Assembly (NCBI GenBank): GCA_964626385.1
Contig: CAZVEO010000041.1
Span: 1-20,806 of the forward strand
Source of the DNA: Scybalousia_A sp964626385
GTDB taxonomy: Bacteria > Bacteroidota > Bacteroidia > Bacteroidales > P3
DNA: 20,806 bases
Direction of reading: 5' to 3'
The position numbers were made by a program, and so were the translations under genes. A model generated the notes under the pieces. The model worked only from the letters and a program-made list of their open reading frames with translations. It was not told the origin of the DNA and did not search any database. Below, piece after piece: positions 7,361 through 16,249 of the stretch. How positions within the stretch are numbered: position 1 is the stretch's first letter; each line of letters opens with the position of its first letter.

Positions 7361-8583
7361 AGATAATATAGGGTGTTGTGACAACGTTCAAAGAAGGTAC
7401 GCTTAGCCAAAGTGTTTATTTCTTCTTTTTTTATGCTGTCGTATATTTGTCTGTCTTTGTTTATATTTTCTAACATTCCCAAATGGTCATAATAGGCAAG
7501 ATTCATGGCTTTGTCCAAAATCTTTATGTTGTTAAATTCTGCATTGACAAGATTTTTGTTTTTTACCTTTTGAAATTCTCTATCGCTTATTTGTTCAGTG
7601 GAAATATCTTTTAATATGTGCCAAATAAGTTCTTCTCCTTTTTTTACCTCTGTTTCATCTGCCAATTTACCTATAATCACAAACAAACCTTCATCATCAT
7701 CTCCACTAACAACAGCATCAACTTCGGTAAAAGCATGGGTTTGTTGTACCAAATAACTATACATTCTGCTACTTGTTCCATTGGACAACAAATCACTCAA
7801 TAGGTCAAATCTATAAAATTCCATATCCCTCCTTGCACAGATAGGAAAAGTAATCATTATAATAGAAGAAGGTACATCTCTGTATATTGTTTTTTCTCTA
7901 TTAGTTGCTTGAAAAGGTTCTTTTTGATAAGAGGTTTTTTCAAAATTTTGAGAAGGAAAAGAAAATATATTTTTCACCATAGCAATAACCTTATCTACAT
8001 CTACCCTACCCGATATGCTAAGCACAGCATTGTTTGGCTGATAATAGGTATCATAAAACTTGCGCACTATGTCTAAAGTTGCATTTTCTATATGAGAAAT
8101 ATCCTTTCCTATGGTCATCCATTTGTATGGGTGTTGCTTATAAGACAATTCTCTCATCTCTTTATATAGGTCGCCGTAAGGTTGATTGAGATAACGTTGC
8201 TTAAATTCTTCTATAACAACTTTTTTTTGCAAAGATAAATGTTGCTCATCTATGATAAGATTATTCATACGGTCGGCTTCCATACGCAACACAGTTTCCA
8301 AAAAAATATGAGGTACAGTAAGGTAAAAATTGGTTATATCATTGTTGGTAAAAGCGTTGCTCTCACCTCCCATAGAAGTAATTAGAGAATCAAAATCTGG
8401 AAAAGATTTGCTCCCCGAAAACATTAGGTGTTCAAACAAATGAGCAAACCCTGTATGATTTTCCTGTTCATTTTTTGCTCCTACTTTATACAACATATTG
8501 ACAGCAACAAGTTCTGTATTGTTGTCAGGGTTGATTATTAATCTAAGTCCATTATTAAGAGTTATGTCTTTGTAATCTATCAT
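7339..8583 (-). CDS. M16 family zinc metallopeptidase
   Basis: Peptidase of the pitrilysin/processing-peptidase family, 414 residues, the size of one M16B two-domain half-unit. The inverted zinc motif HLFEH is at 48-52, and the third ligand is in the downstream VVIEEFKQR helix (E125 or E126), so it appears catalytically intact. SNAFTNNDITNFYL (75-88) and the C-terminal half match the family. No signal peptide is visible, so a cytosolic or periplasm-facing site cannot be decided; such proteins often work as dimers or with an inactive partner, none of which is seen here. The start codon lies 29 bp inside the upstream yihY-type gene, implying translational coupling. The last six residues (QAQPVL) are encoded by a 32-bp repeat unit that also provides the TAA stop. 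Confidence 0.92.
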   Translation of the reverse strand: MIDYKDITLNNGLRLIINPDNNTELVAVNMLYKVGAKNEQENHTGFAHLFEHLMFSGSKSFPDFDSLITSMGGESNAFTNNDITNFYLTVPHIFLETVLRMEADRMNNLIIDEQHLSLQKKVVIEEFKQRYLNQPYGDLYKEMRELSYKQHPYKWMTIGKDISHIENATLDIVRKFYDTYYQPNNAVLSISGRVDVDKVIAMVKNIFSFPSQNFEKTSYQKEPFQATNREKTIYRDVPSSIIMITFPICARRDMEFYRFDLLSDLLSNGTSSRMYSYLVQQTHAFTEVDAVVSGDDDEGLFVIIGKLADETEVKKGEELIWHILKDISTEQISDREFQKVKNKNLVNAEFNNIKILDKAMNLAYYDHLGMLENINKDRQIYDSIKKEEINTLAKRTFFERCHNTLYYLQAQPVL

Positions 8584-9667
8584 TGTTTAAATATTTTTTT
8601 GTGAAAGGAATAAATTTTCTAACGTACCAACGTTTTATATCTTTCTTTGCCCTTGTCCAAGAAAACATACTGCGAGCAGAACGAGAAATACGTAAACTTT
8701 TGTTTTTTCTCCTATTAATACGCTCTAAGGCATGCCCCCGAGTATAAGCATCTGCAATGGCAGCGTTGAGTTCAAAACCTATTAAGACTATATAAGAATT
8801 AAGATATATCCAAAGTAAGAAAATAATCATTGCTCCTATTGAACCATAGAGGGCATTGTAATGAGAGAAATGAATAATGTACCAATTAAATCCTTGAGAA
8901 AACAAAATAAATAAAGCTGTGCCCAAACTTGCTCCCGCAGAAAAAAACTTATATCCCTCTTTGTCGGCCGGTGCAACATAATAAACCATAGCAAAAAGCA
9001 AATAAACTACAAAAACAATAATCACCCATTTTAACACCCTAAGAATATAATATTGTACAAAATTCTTAATCACATTGTTAGCAAACAAATAAAGAATCCA
9101 ACGTTTTGCAAAAATAATAAGCGTCATACTTATTATTATACCCAAGGCTATACCTATAACCAAGCAAACACTTATCAATCTACGTTTGAAAACTGTTCGT
9201 TTTTTCAATGTATGATAAGAGGTATTAAAAGAAAGCAACAAAGCATTTACACCCGAAGAAGCCACAAATATAGAAGATAAGAAACCTATGGTCATCAAAC
9301 CCTTGTGTTTGCGATTCATAAGGTCGCTAATTGTAGCTGCTATATAGTCTCCTACAGTATTGGGAGCAAACTCTTTGACCATTTCCAAAATTTTCTCTGT
9401 AAGGTAATCCAAATGCAAAAAAGGCAAAAGCGTTACAAAGAAAAGTATCAAAGGGAACAAAGAAAGAAAAAAATGGAAACTAACAGCGGCACTTCTTTGA
9501 TTTAAAGATCCCTTTGTCAACCCCTTTATAAAGAACACCAAAACATCAAAGACAGGTACTCTCTGAAAGCCGGGAATAATTAGCATACGTGAATAATGAA
9601 GTAATTTTCTGACGGGTCGCCAGAAAATTAACTTCCTACAAAGTTGTTGCCACTTTTGCTTATTCAT
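8555..9667 (-). CDS. YihY/BrkB family inner-membrane protein
   Basis: Polytopic membrane protein of the YihY (formerly ribonuclease BN/BrkB) family; the molecular function of the family is not settled. The family signature AAVSFHFFLSLFPLILF is close to the N-terminus and ALYGSIGAMIIFLLWIYL near the end. About six hydrophobic segments are visible, followed by a basic cytosolic tail rich in Arg and Lys. I chose the ATG at 9667 (370 residues), which overlaps the nadC stop by 8 bp; an in-frame TTG nine bases upstream (9676) would add only three residues. The 3' end overlaps the M16 gene by 29 bp, so it sits in the middle of a tightly packed operon. Confidence 0.9.
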   Translation of the reverse strand: MNKQKWQQLCRKLIFWRPVRKLLHYSRMLIIPGFQRVPVFDVLVFFIKGLTKGSLNQRSAAVSFHFFLSLFPLILFFVTLLPFLHLDYLTEKILEMVKEFAPNTVGDYIAATISDLMNRKHKGLMTIGFLSSIFVASSGVNALLLSFNTSYHTLKKRTVFKRRLISVCLVIGIALGIIISMTLIIFAKRWILYLFANNVIKNFVQYYILRVLKWVIIVFVVYLLFAMVYYVAPADKEGYKFFSAGASLGTALFILFSQGFNWYIIHFSHYNALYGSIGAMIIFLLWIYLNSYIVLIGFELNAAIADAYTRGHALERINRRKNKSLRISRSARSMFSWTRAKKDIKRWYVRKFIPFTKKYLNNDRLQRHNS

Positions 9668-10511
9668 CCGCGACAAGACTTATATCTAAAGCAGAAATAT
9701 GATGAGTCAAAGCCCCTACAGAAATATAGTCTACTCCAGTTTGAGCATAAGCTCTAATAGTATTTTTATTGATACCTCCCGAGGCTTCTGTTTCATATCT
9801 ATTATTTATTATTTCTATTGCTTTTTTTAAGTCCTCTACAGAAAAATTGTCCAACATTATTCTATCTACTCTACCACATTGCAAAACTTCCTCCAACTCC
9901 TCAAAATTCCTTACTTCTATTTCTATTTTCAAATTCAAATTATTGTTTTGCAAGTATTCATTTGTTGTATTGATAGCCTTTGTAATACCACCAGCAAAAT
10001 CAATGTGGTTGTCTTTCAACATTATCATATCAAAAAGACCAAATCTATGATTATAACCGCCTCCTACTTTGACAGCATATTTTTCCAACATACGCAAAGT
10101 AGGAGTTGTTTTTCTTGTGTCCAAAAGTTTGGTATGAGTATCGGCTATCAAAGAAACATATTCTTTTGTTGTTGTGGCTATACCAGAAAGCAATTGCATA
10201 TAATTCAAAGCCGTCCTTTCTCCCGTTAGTATGGTTTGAGCATTGCCTTGCATTCTAAGAATAACATCTCCCTTCTTTAAAGTGTCTCCATCTTTTTTAT
10301 AAGCTTCTATTTTGATGGAATGAGTAGTATCCAACAATTCAAAAACAAAAGCAAAAACCTCCATACCACACAAAACACCCTCTTGTTTGGCTATGAGTTT
10401 TACCTTGTTTGTTGTCTTGTTATCAACGCAAGCAAGGGTTGAAAAGTCCCCTTGCTGTACGTCCTCTTTGAGAGCAAATTCAATATGTTGCTTTATTAAT
10501 TGAGTATCCAT
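9660..10511 (-). CDS. nadC: Nicotinate-nucleotide pyrophosphorylase (quinolinate phosphoribosyltransferase)
   Basis: Converts quinolinate and PRPP to nicotinate mononucleotide, CO2 and pyrophosphate in de novo NAD synthesis; cytosolic. Its 283 residues match the family length. Conserved segments are visible: GERTALNY-Q-LSGIAT, LLDTRKTTPTLR followed by KYAVKVGGGYNHR (the substrate and phosphate-binding stretch), GLFDMIMLKDNH, and toward the C-terminus IMLDNF, EASGGI and DYISVG. Its start is only 2 bp after the stop of the giant M6 peptidase gene, and its stop overlaps the next gene, so it is transcribed from the promoter before the peptidase. nadA and nadB are not in the window, so NAD genes are not clustered here. 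Confidence 0.96.
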   Translation of the reverse strand: MDTQLIKQHIEFALKEDVQQGDFSTLACVDNKTTNKVKLIAKQEGVLCGMEVFAFVFELLDTTHSIKIEAYKKDGDTLKKGDVILRMQGNAQTILTGERTALNYMQLLSGIATTTKEYVSLIADTHTKLLDTRKTTPTLRMLEKYAVKVGGGYNHRFGLFDMIMLKDNHIDFAGGITKAINTTNEYLQNNNLNLKIEIEVRNFEELEEVLQCGRVDRIMLDNFSVEDLKKAIEIINNRYETEASGGINKNTIRAYAQTGVDYISVGALTHHISALDISLVADE

Positions 10512-10513
10512 TT

Positions 10514-13500
10514 TTATTTAGAAGTAATTATAAGTTTGCTTTGCCAATAGATATTCTCTCCTTTAATAGTAATTAGATAAGAACCACTATCAAGGAAAGA
10601 TAAATCCAAAGGAGTTACCCCTTGATGCAATGTTAGGTTATCAGAATAAACCTTTGTGGCGCTCATATTATTGATTGTTATAGCAACATTTTGCACTTCT
10701 GTATTTTCTGTTACTATATTTATTTTTCCATCTGTTGGATTTGGAGTAATGTATATATTAACATTATCTTTTATATCTGTTAGCGATACATTATTTACTT
10801 GCACCGTCCTTTCACCTGAATAAACTTGAGGACACACTCCACTTTGAACCACAGCTCTGAATGTATATTCACCTTCTGTTTGAGGAATATATCTTAGAGT
10901 TGTAAGAGATTGAGTGTTTTCTATGTCTTCCCAATCTATATAGAAAAGAGAAGGTTCTTTAATCTGCCAAGATACGACTTCTCCCGTATACGCCCTTAGG
11001 TTAAGAACTATTGTATCATCCAAAACATTAACAGAAGAGGAATTTGTAAAAACATTGCCTCCATTTGATTCGGGATAAATCTTTATTGTTACATAATTAC
11101 TTGTATCTATAGATAAACCAGAAGTTACCACTCTTGCATAATAGTGAGTGCCTGCCATAGTGGTTGGACGTGGTTGATAATTTAACCTATCACTATAAAC
11201 ACCCTCATCGCAATCCTCCCAAGAAAGAAGGTCATTGCTATGTATCCACAAATATTCGTATGTAGAATTATCTCCACCCGTAGGTGTTTGTCCCGTAAGC
11301 ACCTGAGGATAAACGTTACACAATTCTTGGTCTTCCGATATTATATTGTTGTATATGGAGTAATACTTTGTCCTTATAGGTATTATTTCTCCATATGCTG
11401 TTCCATATGAATTGGTCGCAAAAGCCCTTACATAATATTGTGTTAATATTGGAAGATTTTCTATTTCTATGTCAAAATGACTAACAGAGGAAGAAGATGT
11501 TACAATAGAATCTTCCACTGTTGGATTTTCACTCAAAGAATAGCAAACTCCTTTGGAAGTTATTTCAGAAAGACCATTATCCAATAAGGTAACATATACT
11601 TTAATCTTATTGTAATCTGATAACACTGCACTATCTGTGCTAACAATAGGTATTTGAGAAAGTGCTTCTACTTTTATATTTTTTATTCTTATTTCTACCT
11701 CATCTATAGGCTCAAAAGCAAAGAAAGAGTGCTTTGATGGACTATAAGCATTTATTGTTATGCTTTTCTGCTCAGTTTGGTAAATAGAATCTGTTATGTA
11801 AATTGTATCTACTTCCTGCCAATTAGCATCAACAGAGTTTTTAAACAAAACTTTCATCATGGTCGCTTCCATGTTACTATATTCCGTTCTACAATCAAAA
11901 GACAATGATATATTTTCCTTATAGGACAAATCAAGCATAGGAGTTATAAGTTTGTTAGTTGAAATGTTTTCTTGCGTTATATATCTATAAGAAGAATCCG
12001 TAACAACAGTTGCCCATCCTCCTTCGTTTTTGAAACACAATGTATCCTCAGAAACCAATATAGGTCTATAAGGAAATCTATTAACGGCTTGACAAATAGT
12101 AGTAAAAGTTTGAGTTTCTCCATAAGAAATCAACGCTTGATTTTGAGCAAAGGCTCTAAGATAATAGGTTGTGTTTGCTTGTAAGCCTTCTATTTCCATT
12201 TGATAATTACCTGTAGAGCTATCAGCCAAAGAATAAATATCTCCACTTAATATAGTAGGTTGGCTATTCTCTGAGGAAACAACAAAACCCTTTCTTTGTA
12301 AAGCAGTAATACCAGAGTTGGTAACATTGGCTTTGGCAATAGCAGAATTGTCCGCAATTTCCTCTACTGGCAAAGTTGTTACCGAAGGATAAGCCAAAAT
12401 ATTTTTATCAAAAATTCTAACATCATCTACATAAACACCTCCAGCCGAACGTACTTGTCCTTCAAAAGCAATATAAAGAGTAGTGCTTTTTACAGGTAAA
12501 TCTATTGTATCCAAAGTCCAATTTGTAACACCTGTTTCATAGGTTTTCAACAATGTCCAATTTGATGCAAGAGAAGTTTTGTAATAAACTCTCAATATAT
12601 CCTTTCTACCTCCAATTACTTTGTTTTGATAAGCAAAAGAAATTGCTGGCGAAGAAAGATAATTAATATTCAACGGAAGGGAGATTAATTTTAACTCTTG
12701 TGCATCGGTGTTATCACTATGAAAATAAGCAAATTTATCTCCTTGGTAAGCGGTTATTGTATTATTGTTATTGTCCTGTGCTTGCGATACTATTTGCCAA
12801 ACATTTGTAGCAAAATTATCTGACAATGTTAAGCAAGAAGCCTCCAAACTCTCATTTTCAAATGTTATTTCGTATGGGAATATATCCACAACAGAACAAG
12901 GAGTTTTTACTTTAATAACTTCTCCATAAGAAACCTTGTTACTTGAGGTTTTTGCAAAGGCTCTAACATAATAATAAGTATTAGGTATTAAGCCTACAAT
13001 ATTATTTTCTATAAGGTTTAATGTGTTTATAGAAATAAGAGTATCATCGTTTATGGTAGGAGTATCATTGCTTAAAGAATAACAAACTCCTTTTTGAGTT
13101 ACAAGATTGGTTAAAGAAGTTATCTGTGCAGAAACAACCAACGTATCTCCTGCAAAATCTACCACAGTACTATCTATTAAAGGATAATCAGTAGAATTCA
13201 TAAAGGTAAATGAGATATTTTTCGTTGTGTTGTTTTCGGCTATATTATAAACAGGCTTATTTGTTGCAGTACCTGAATAGGTCAAACTATTAGGAGTAGT
13301 AGCGTCAGTAAAAGATGTTTTGTTATCGTTGCCCGGAAAAGCATTGTTGGCATTGATAACATTGGTTGCACTCACTACTCTGTAACCCTCGTGTCCCGGC
13401 GTGCAGTTTACACAATTAGCCGCCGTATTCCAAACTGTCTTATCTACATGATAAATAAGCATTCCATGACCAGGCAAATATGAGTCAAAACCTCTTTGTT

Positions 13501-14788
13501 GTCTATTTTCCAAAATAAAATACTCATCTGCCGTATTTACTATTTTATAAGCCTTATTTCCCTCGTCCAAAGGAGTAAGAGTATAAGTACCCTCTTGGTC
13601 TAATTCCACAATATCAACTATTGAGTAACCACTTATTTCTCTTTCTGTTGCCGACCACAAAGGAGGATAACCGCTATCACCATTATAATTTCCGCTTGCC
13701 ATTATGTCCCATTGAGCAGGGTGAAAACTTTCTCCTGTATGTGAGTCGGTCTGTGTGTCATACATATCAGGCAAACCCAAAACATGTGAAAACTCATGGC
13801 AAATAGTACCTATCATTAAAGGACCTGCACTATAATTCTCATTTCCCTCAAACTCCGAGGAACAACCATAGTTATAAAAAGCCACACCACCTACATAAAC
13901 TCTTTCTATCAAAGTACTTCTATGTGGCCAAATTGTATTAGAAGCATTACCTGCCGACTGAGGATAACCTGCGTAGATAATATAAACACAATCCACCTCA
14001 TCATTATCTGAGCCGTTGGTAAAAGGAGTAAAGTCTACCCCTTCATAATCTGCAGCATAAATAGCCTCTCTTACAAGTTCTCTAACATTCATATCTTGTA
14101 CTGGATACTGATAACCATTCCATTCAAAAACAGTGTCTTTGCCATAGTAGTCAAGATTATAACCCGCTGTATAAGGTCCAAGTACTGTAGCTGTAACATT
14201 CAACGTATTAAAAGAAGAAGCCCAAAAATAATCATGCACACTACCTCCATTACCATTAACAGAATAACCTACTTGATTATACAAAGCCTCTACATCCTCT
14301 CTTGGTGTGGTAAATTGCTTATCAGCAAAGGACATAAGTATTACCAACATATTATAATTTCTTGGAGAAGAAGTTGAAGAAGTTTTCTCTTTTATTTTCT
14401 TTTCAAAATCATAACGAGCAGCATTGTATTGACGCACCAAACTTAATTGCTCCTCAGAAAAGAAAAGATTTTTATTTATGGAAGATAGAAATTGCAATTC
14501 CTCCCTACTTCTTTCTCCTTCATTGTGAGCAATTACAGACGAAGGAATAATACCTCCTTGTTTGTCAGAAATAGCATAAACATAGTTTTTTTGTTTACTA
14601 TCTCTTAACAAAGTATAGCCGTCCAAAGTACTAGCCCAAGACAATTTTTCATCGCCAGATAGTTTAATGGTTAAAGTGGTGCCATCCGTTTGTTTTACAT
14701 TTACAGGTCTTGGCACAGATACCACAGCAAACACTGTTTGCAAAGACATCAACATTGCTACTAAAAGCACAAAGAAAAATCTTTTCAT
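10514..14788 (-). CDS. Secreted M6-family metallopeptidase with T9SS sorting domain
   Basis: Large exported zinc protease, 1,424 residues from the ATG chosen here. An upstream in-frame TTG (14830) overlaps the promoter -7 box and is rejected. Residues 1-21 form a signal peptide (MKRFF, hydrophobic core, FA). The M6-type catalytic domain spans ~145-520, with zinc motif HEFSHVLGLPD (331-341) and WDIMASGNYNG (360-370). Three fibronectin/Ig-like repeats follow at ~540-630, ~805-897 and ~1050-1141, each ending in a Y-x-RAFA motif then YGE. They alternate with jelly-roll-like modules; the first (~645-795) ends VYVDDVRIF, MAM-like. The last ~80 residues (from ITPNPTDGKINI) are a T9SS type A C-terminal signal, so export to the surface or medium is inferred. 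Substrate is unknown; it may degrade host or dietary protein. Confidence 0.93.
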   Translation of the reverse strand: MKRFFFVLLVAMLMSLQTVFAVVSVPRPVNVKQTDGTTLTIKLSGDEKLSWASTLDGYTLLRDSKQKNYVYAISDKQGGIIPSSVIAHNEGERSREELQFLSSINKNLFFSEEQLSLVRQYNAARYDFEKKIKEKTSSTSSPRNYNMLVILMSFADKQFTTPREDVEALYNQVGYSVNGNGGSVHDYFWASSFNTLNVTATVLGPYTAGYNLDYYGKDTVFEWNGYQYPVQDMNVRELVREAIYAADYEGVDFTPFTNGSDNDEVDCVYIIYAGYPQSAGNASNTIWPHRSTLIERVYVGGVAFYNYGCSSEFEGNENYSAGPLMIGTICHEFSHVLGLPDMYDTQTDSHTGESFHPAQWDIMASGNYNGDSGYPPLWSATEREISGYSIVDIVELDQEGTYTLTPLDEGNKAYKIVNTADEYFILENRQQRGFDSYLPGHGMLIYHVDKTVWNTAANCVNCTPGHEGYRVVSATNVINANNAFPGNDNKTSFTDATTPNSLTYSGTATNKPVYNIAENNTTKNISFTFMNSTDYPLIDSTVVDFAGDTLVVSAQITSLTNLVTQKGVCYSLSNDTPTINDDTLISINTLNLIENNIVGLIPNTYYYVRAFAKTSSNKVSYGEVIKVKTPCSVVDIFPYEITFENESLEASCLTLSDNFATNVWQIVSQAQDNNNNTITAYQGDKFAYFHSDNTDAQELKLISLPLNINYLSSPAISFAYQNKVIGGRKDILRVYYKTSLASNWTLLKTYETGVTNWTLDTIDLPVKSTTLYIAFEGQVRSAGGVYVDDVRIFDKNILAYPSVTTLPVEEIADNSAIAKANVTNSGITALQRKGFVVSSENSQPTILSGDIYSLADSSTGNYQMEIEGLQANTTYYLRAFAQNQALISYGETQTFTTICQAVNRFPYRPILVSEDTLCFKNEGGWATVVTDSSYRYITQENISTNKLITPMLDLSYKENISLSFDCRTEYSNMEATMMKVLFKNSVDANWQEVDTIYITDSIYQTEQKSITINAYSPSKHSFFAFEPIDEVEIRIKNIKVEALSQIPIVSTDSAVLSDYNKIKVYVTLLDNGLSEITSKGVCYSLSENPTVEDSIVTSSSSVSHFDIEIENLPILTQYYVRAFATNSYGTAYGEIIPIRTKYYSIYNNIISEDQELCNVYPQVLTGQTPTGGDNSTYEYLWIHSNDLLSWEDCDEGVYSDRLNYQPRPTTMAGTHYYARVVTSGLSIDTSNYVTIKIYPESNGGNVFTNSSSVNVLDDTIVLNLRAYTGEVVSWQIKEPSLFYIDWEDIENTQSLTTLRYIPQTEGEYTFRAVVQSGVCPQVYSGERTVQVNNVSLTDIKDNVNIYITPNPTDGKINIVTENTEVQNVAITINNMSATKVYSDNLTLHQGVTPLDLSFLDSGSYLITIKGENIYWQSKLIITSK

Positions 14789-14827
14789 ATCATCAATTTT
14801 TTTATTGTTAACCTTTTTATAAGAATG

Positions 14828-14859
14828 CAAAGTTAATTTTTTTTTACAATAAAAACAAA
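14828..14859 (-). promoter_or_regulatory. Bacteroidota promoter of the M6-nadC-yihY-M16 operon
   Basis: On the - strand TTTG (14859-14856) and TAACTTTG (14835-14828) are separated by 20 nt, an exact match to the Bacteroidota -33/-7 consensus (TTTG, 19-21 nt, TAnnTTTG). The -7 box ends 39 bp before the M6 start codon. It is the best promoter in the window and lies 26 bp behind the permease stop. Confidence 0.8.
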
Positions 14860-14885
14860 ATTTTTCTTTGCACCCTACTCTATAT

Positions 14886-16232
14886 TTATTTTCTAAACCA
14901 CTTAAATACTTCTTTCCATGTTATATTTTTGCCATACATTAATATGCCTGTACGATATATTTTTGCAGCCAAATAAATCGACAACCAAATAGTAAGTAAT
15001 AATAAAACAATAGAAAGTACCAATTGCCAAATAGGAATACCAAAAGGCACCCTAACCAACATAATAACCGGTGAGGTAAAAGGTATAATACTCAACCACA
15101 CAGCAACACTGCCCGTAGGATTATTCATAACCATAGGCAAACATATAATTGAAAATATCATAGGTATGGTTATAGGCAGGGTAAATTGAGAATTATCCGT
15201 ATCACTATCCAAAAGTGCCCCTGCTGCCCCAAACAAACCAGCATACAAGAAATAACCCAAAATAAAGTAAATAACAAACACACTTATAATTAATGTAAAA
15301 TTAATATTTTGAGTACTTTGCAGAGCTTGTTTTATAAAGGAATTGTCTTCAGTATTAAAATCTACAACATCTACATTTACCACCCTTTGAGATATTTGAA
15401 TTTCTTTTTGTTCTTGTGGTTTAAATATATCTGGTTGTGCTATGCTTACTCCACCTATCAAAACAAAAGTAAGCACAATCCAAAAGAATATTTGAGTAAG
15501 CCCTAAAAGTGCCACAGCTATTATTTTGCCAAACAACAAATAAACGCTTTTCACACTTGAAGCCAAAACCTCCACTATTCTACTTGTTTTCTCTTCTCCC
15601 ACACTTCTCATTACTTGCCCTCCAAATAGAAAGATAAAGAAATAAATAATAAAGGCAAGTATCGCAGCTAAAATCATTTTCAACTCACTTTGAGAATCTT
15701 CTCCTGTACGGATATCTTTGGTATAAAAATCAATTTTTGGGTCATTTATTGTTTTTATATCCTCGTTGGTCATATCATAATTTACCTTCAAAACAGAATT
15801 TTTAAAAATTTCCTTAGTCTGCGCTTTAATATCCGAATTCGCATCCAAACTTGGTTCATTATCTGCATAGAAAAGAAAACTCTTTATAGGAGGGTCATCG
15901 TTTGTATTGACCAATTCCAAAACAGCATCATATTCTCCCTTTAACAATAAATCTTGAGATTGTTCTATGTTGTCAGAATATGAAAATATCAAATTCTCGG
16001 TGTTCTTAAATTTTCCCTTAAAAAAAGAAATAGTATCTCCTTCTATTATAGTTTTTTCTATTTCATCTACTACTACAATATGATATCTTTCTGTTGTACT
16101 ATTTTGCAACAAAGTAGGCAAAACGACAAGCAAAGTCATAAGTATAGGTCCCAAAATAGTCATTACAAAAAAAGACTTCTTTTTTACCTTAGAAAGATAT
16201 TCTCTTTTTATTATAATCCAAAGTTTATTCAT
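14886..16232 (-). CDS. ABC-2 type transporter permease (NatB-like)
   Basis: Membrane subunit of an exporter, 448 residues. One N-terminal transmembrane helix (~21-43) is followed by a large extracytoplasmic domain of about 135 residues, then a cluster of about five hydrophobic segments in the C-terminal half. The motif GEEKTSRIVEVLASSVK right after the second membrane segment is typical of NatB/YhaP-like permeases, as is KREYLSKVKKKSFFVMT at the start. It follows its ATPase by 17 bp. Related systems export sodium or antibiotics in some bacteria, but substrate cannot be read from sequence. No clear terminator follows; the next promoter begins almost at once. Confidence 0.9.
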   Translation of the reverse strand: MNKLWIIIKREYLSKVKKKSFFVMTILGPILMTLLVVLPTLLQNSTTERYHIVVVDEIEKTIIEGDTISFFKGKFKNTENLIFSYSDNIEQSQDLLLKGEYDAVLELVNTNDDPPIKSFLFYADNEPSLDANSDIKAQTKEIFKNSVLKVNYDMTNEDIKTINDPKIDFYTKDIRTGEDSQSELKMILAAILAFIIYFFIFLFGGQVMRSVGEEKTSRIVEVLASSVKSVYLLFGKIIAVALLGLTQIFFWIVLTFVLIGGVSIAQPDIFKPQEQKEIQISQRVVNVDVVDFNTEDNSFIKQALQSTQNINFTLIISVFVIYFILGYFLYAGLFGAAGALLDSDTDNSQFTLPITIPMIFSIICLPMVMNNPTGSVAVWLSIIPFTSPVIMLVRVPFGIPIWQLVLSIVLLLLTIWLSIYLAAKIYRTGILMYGKNITWKEVFKWFRK

Positions 16233-16249
16233 AATGCATTAGTTTTTGT

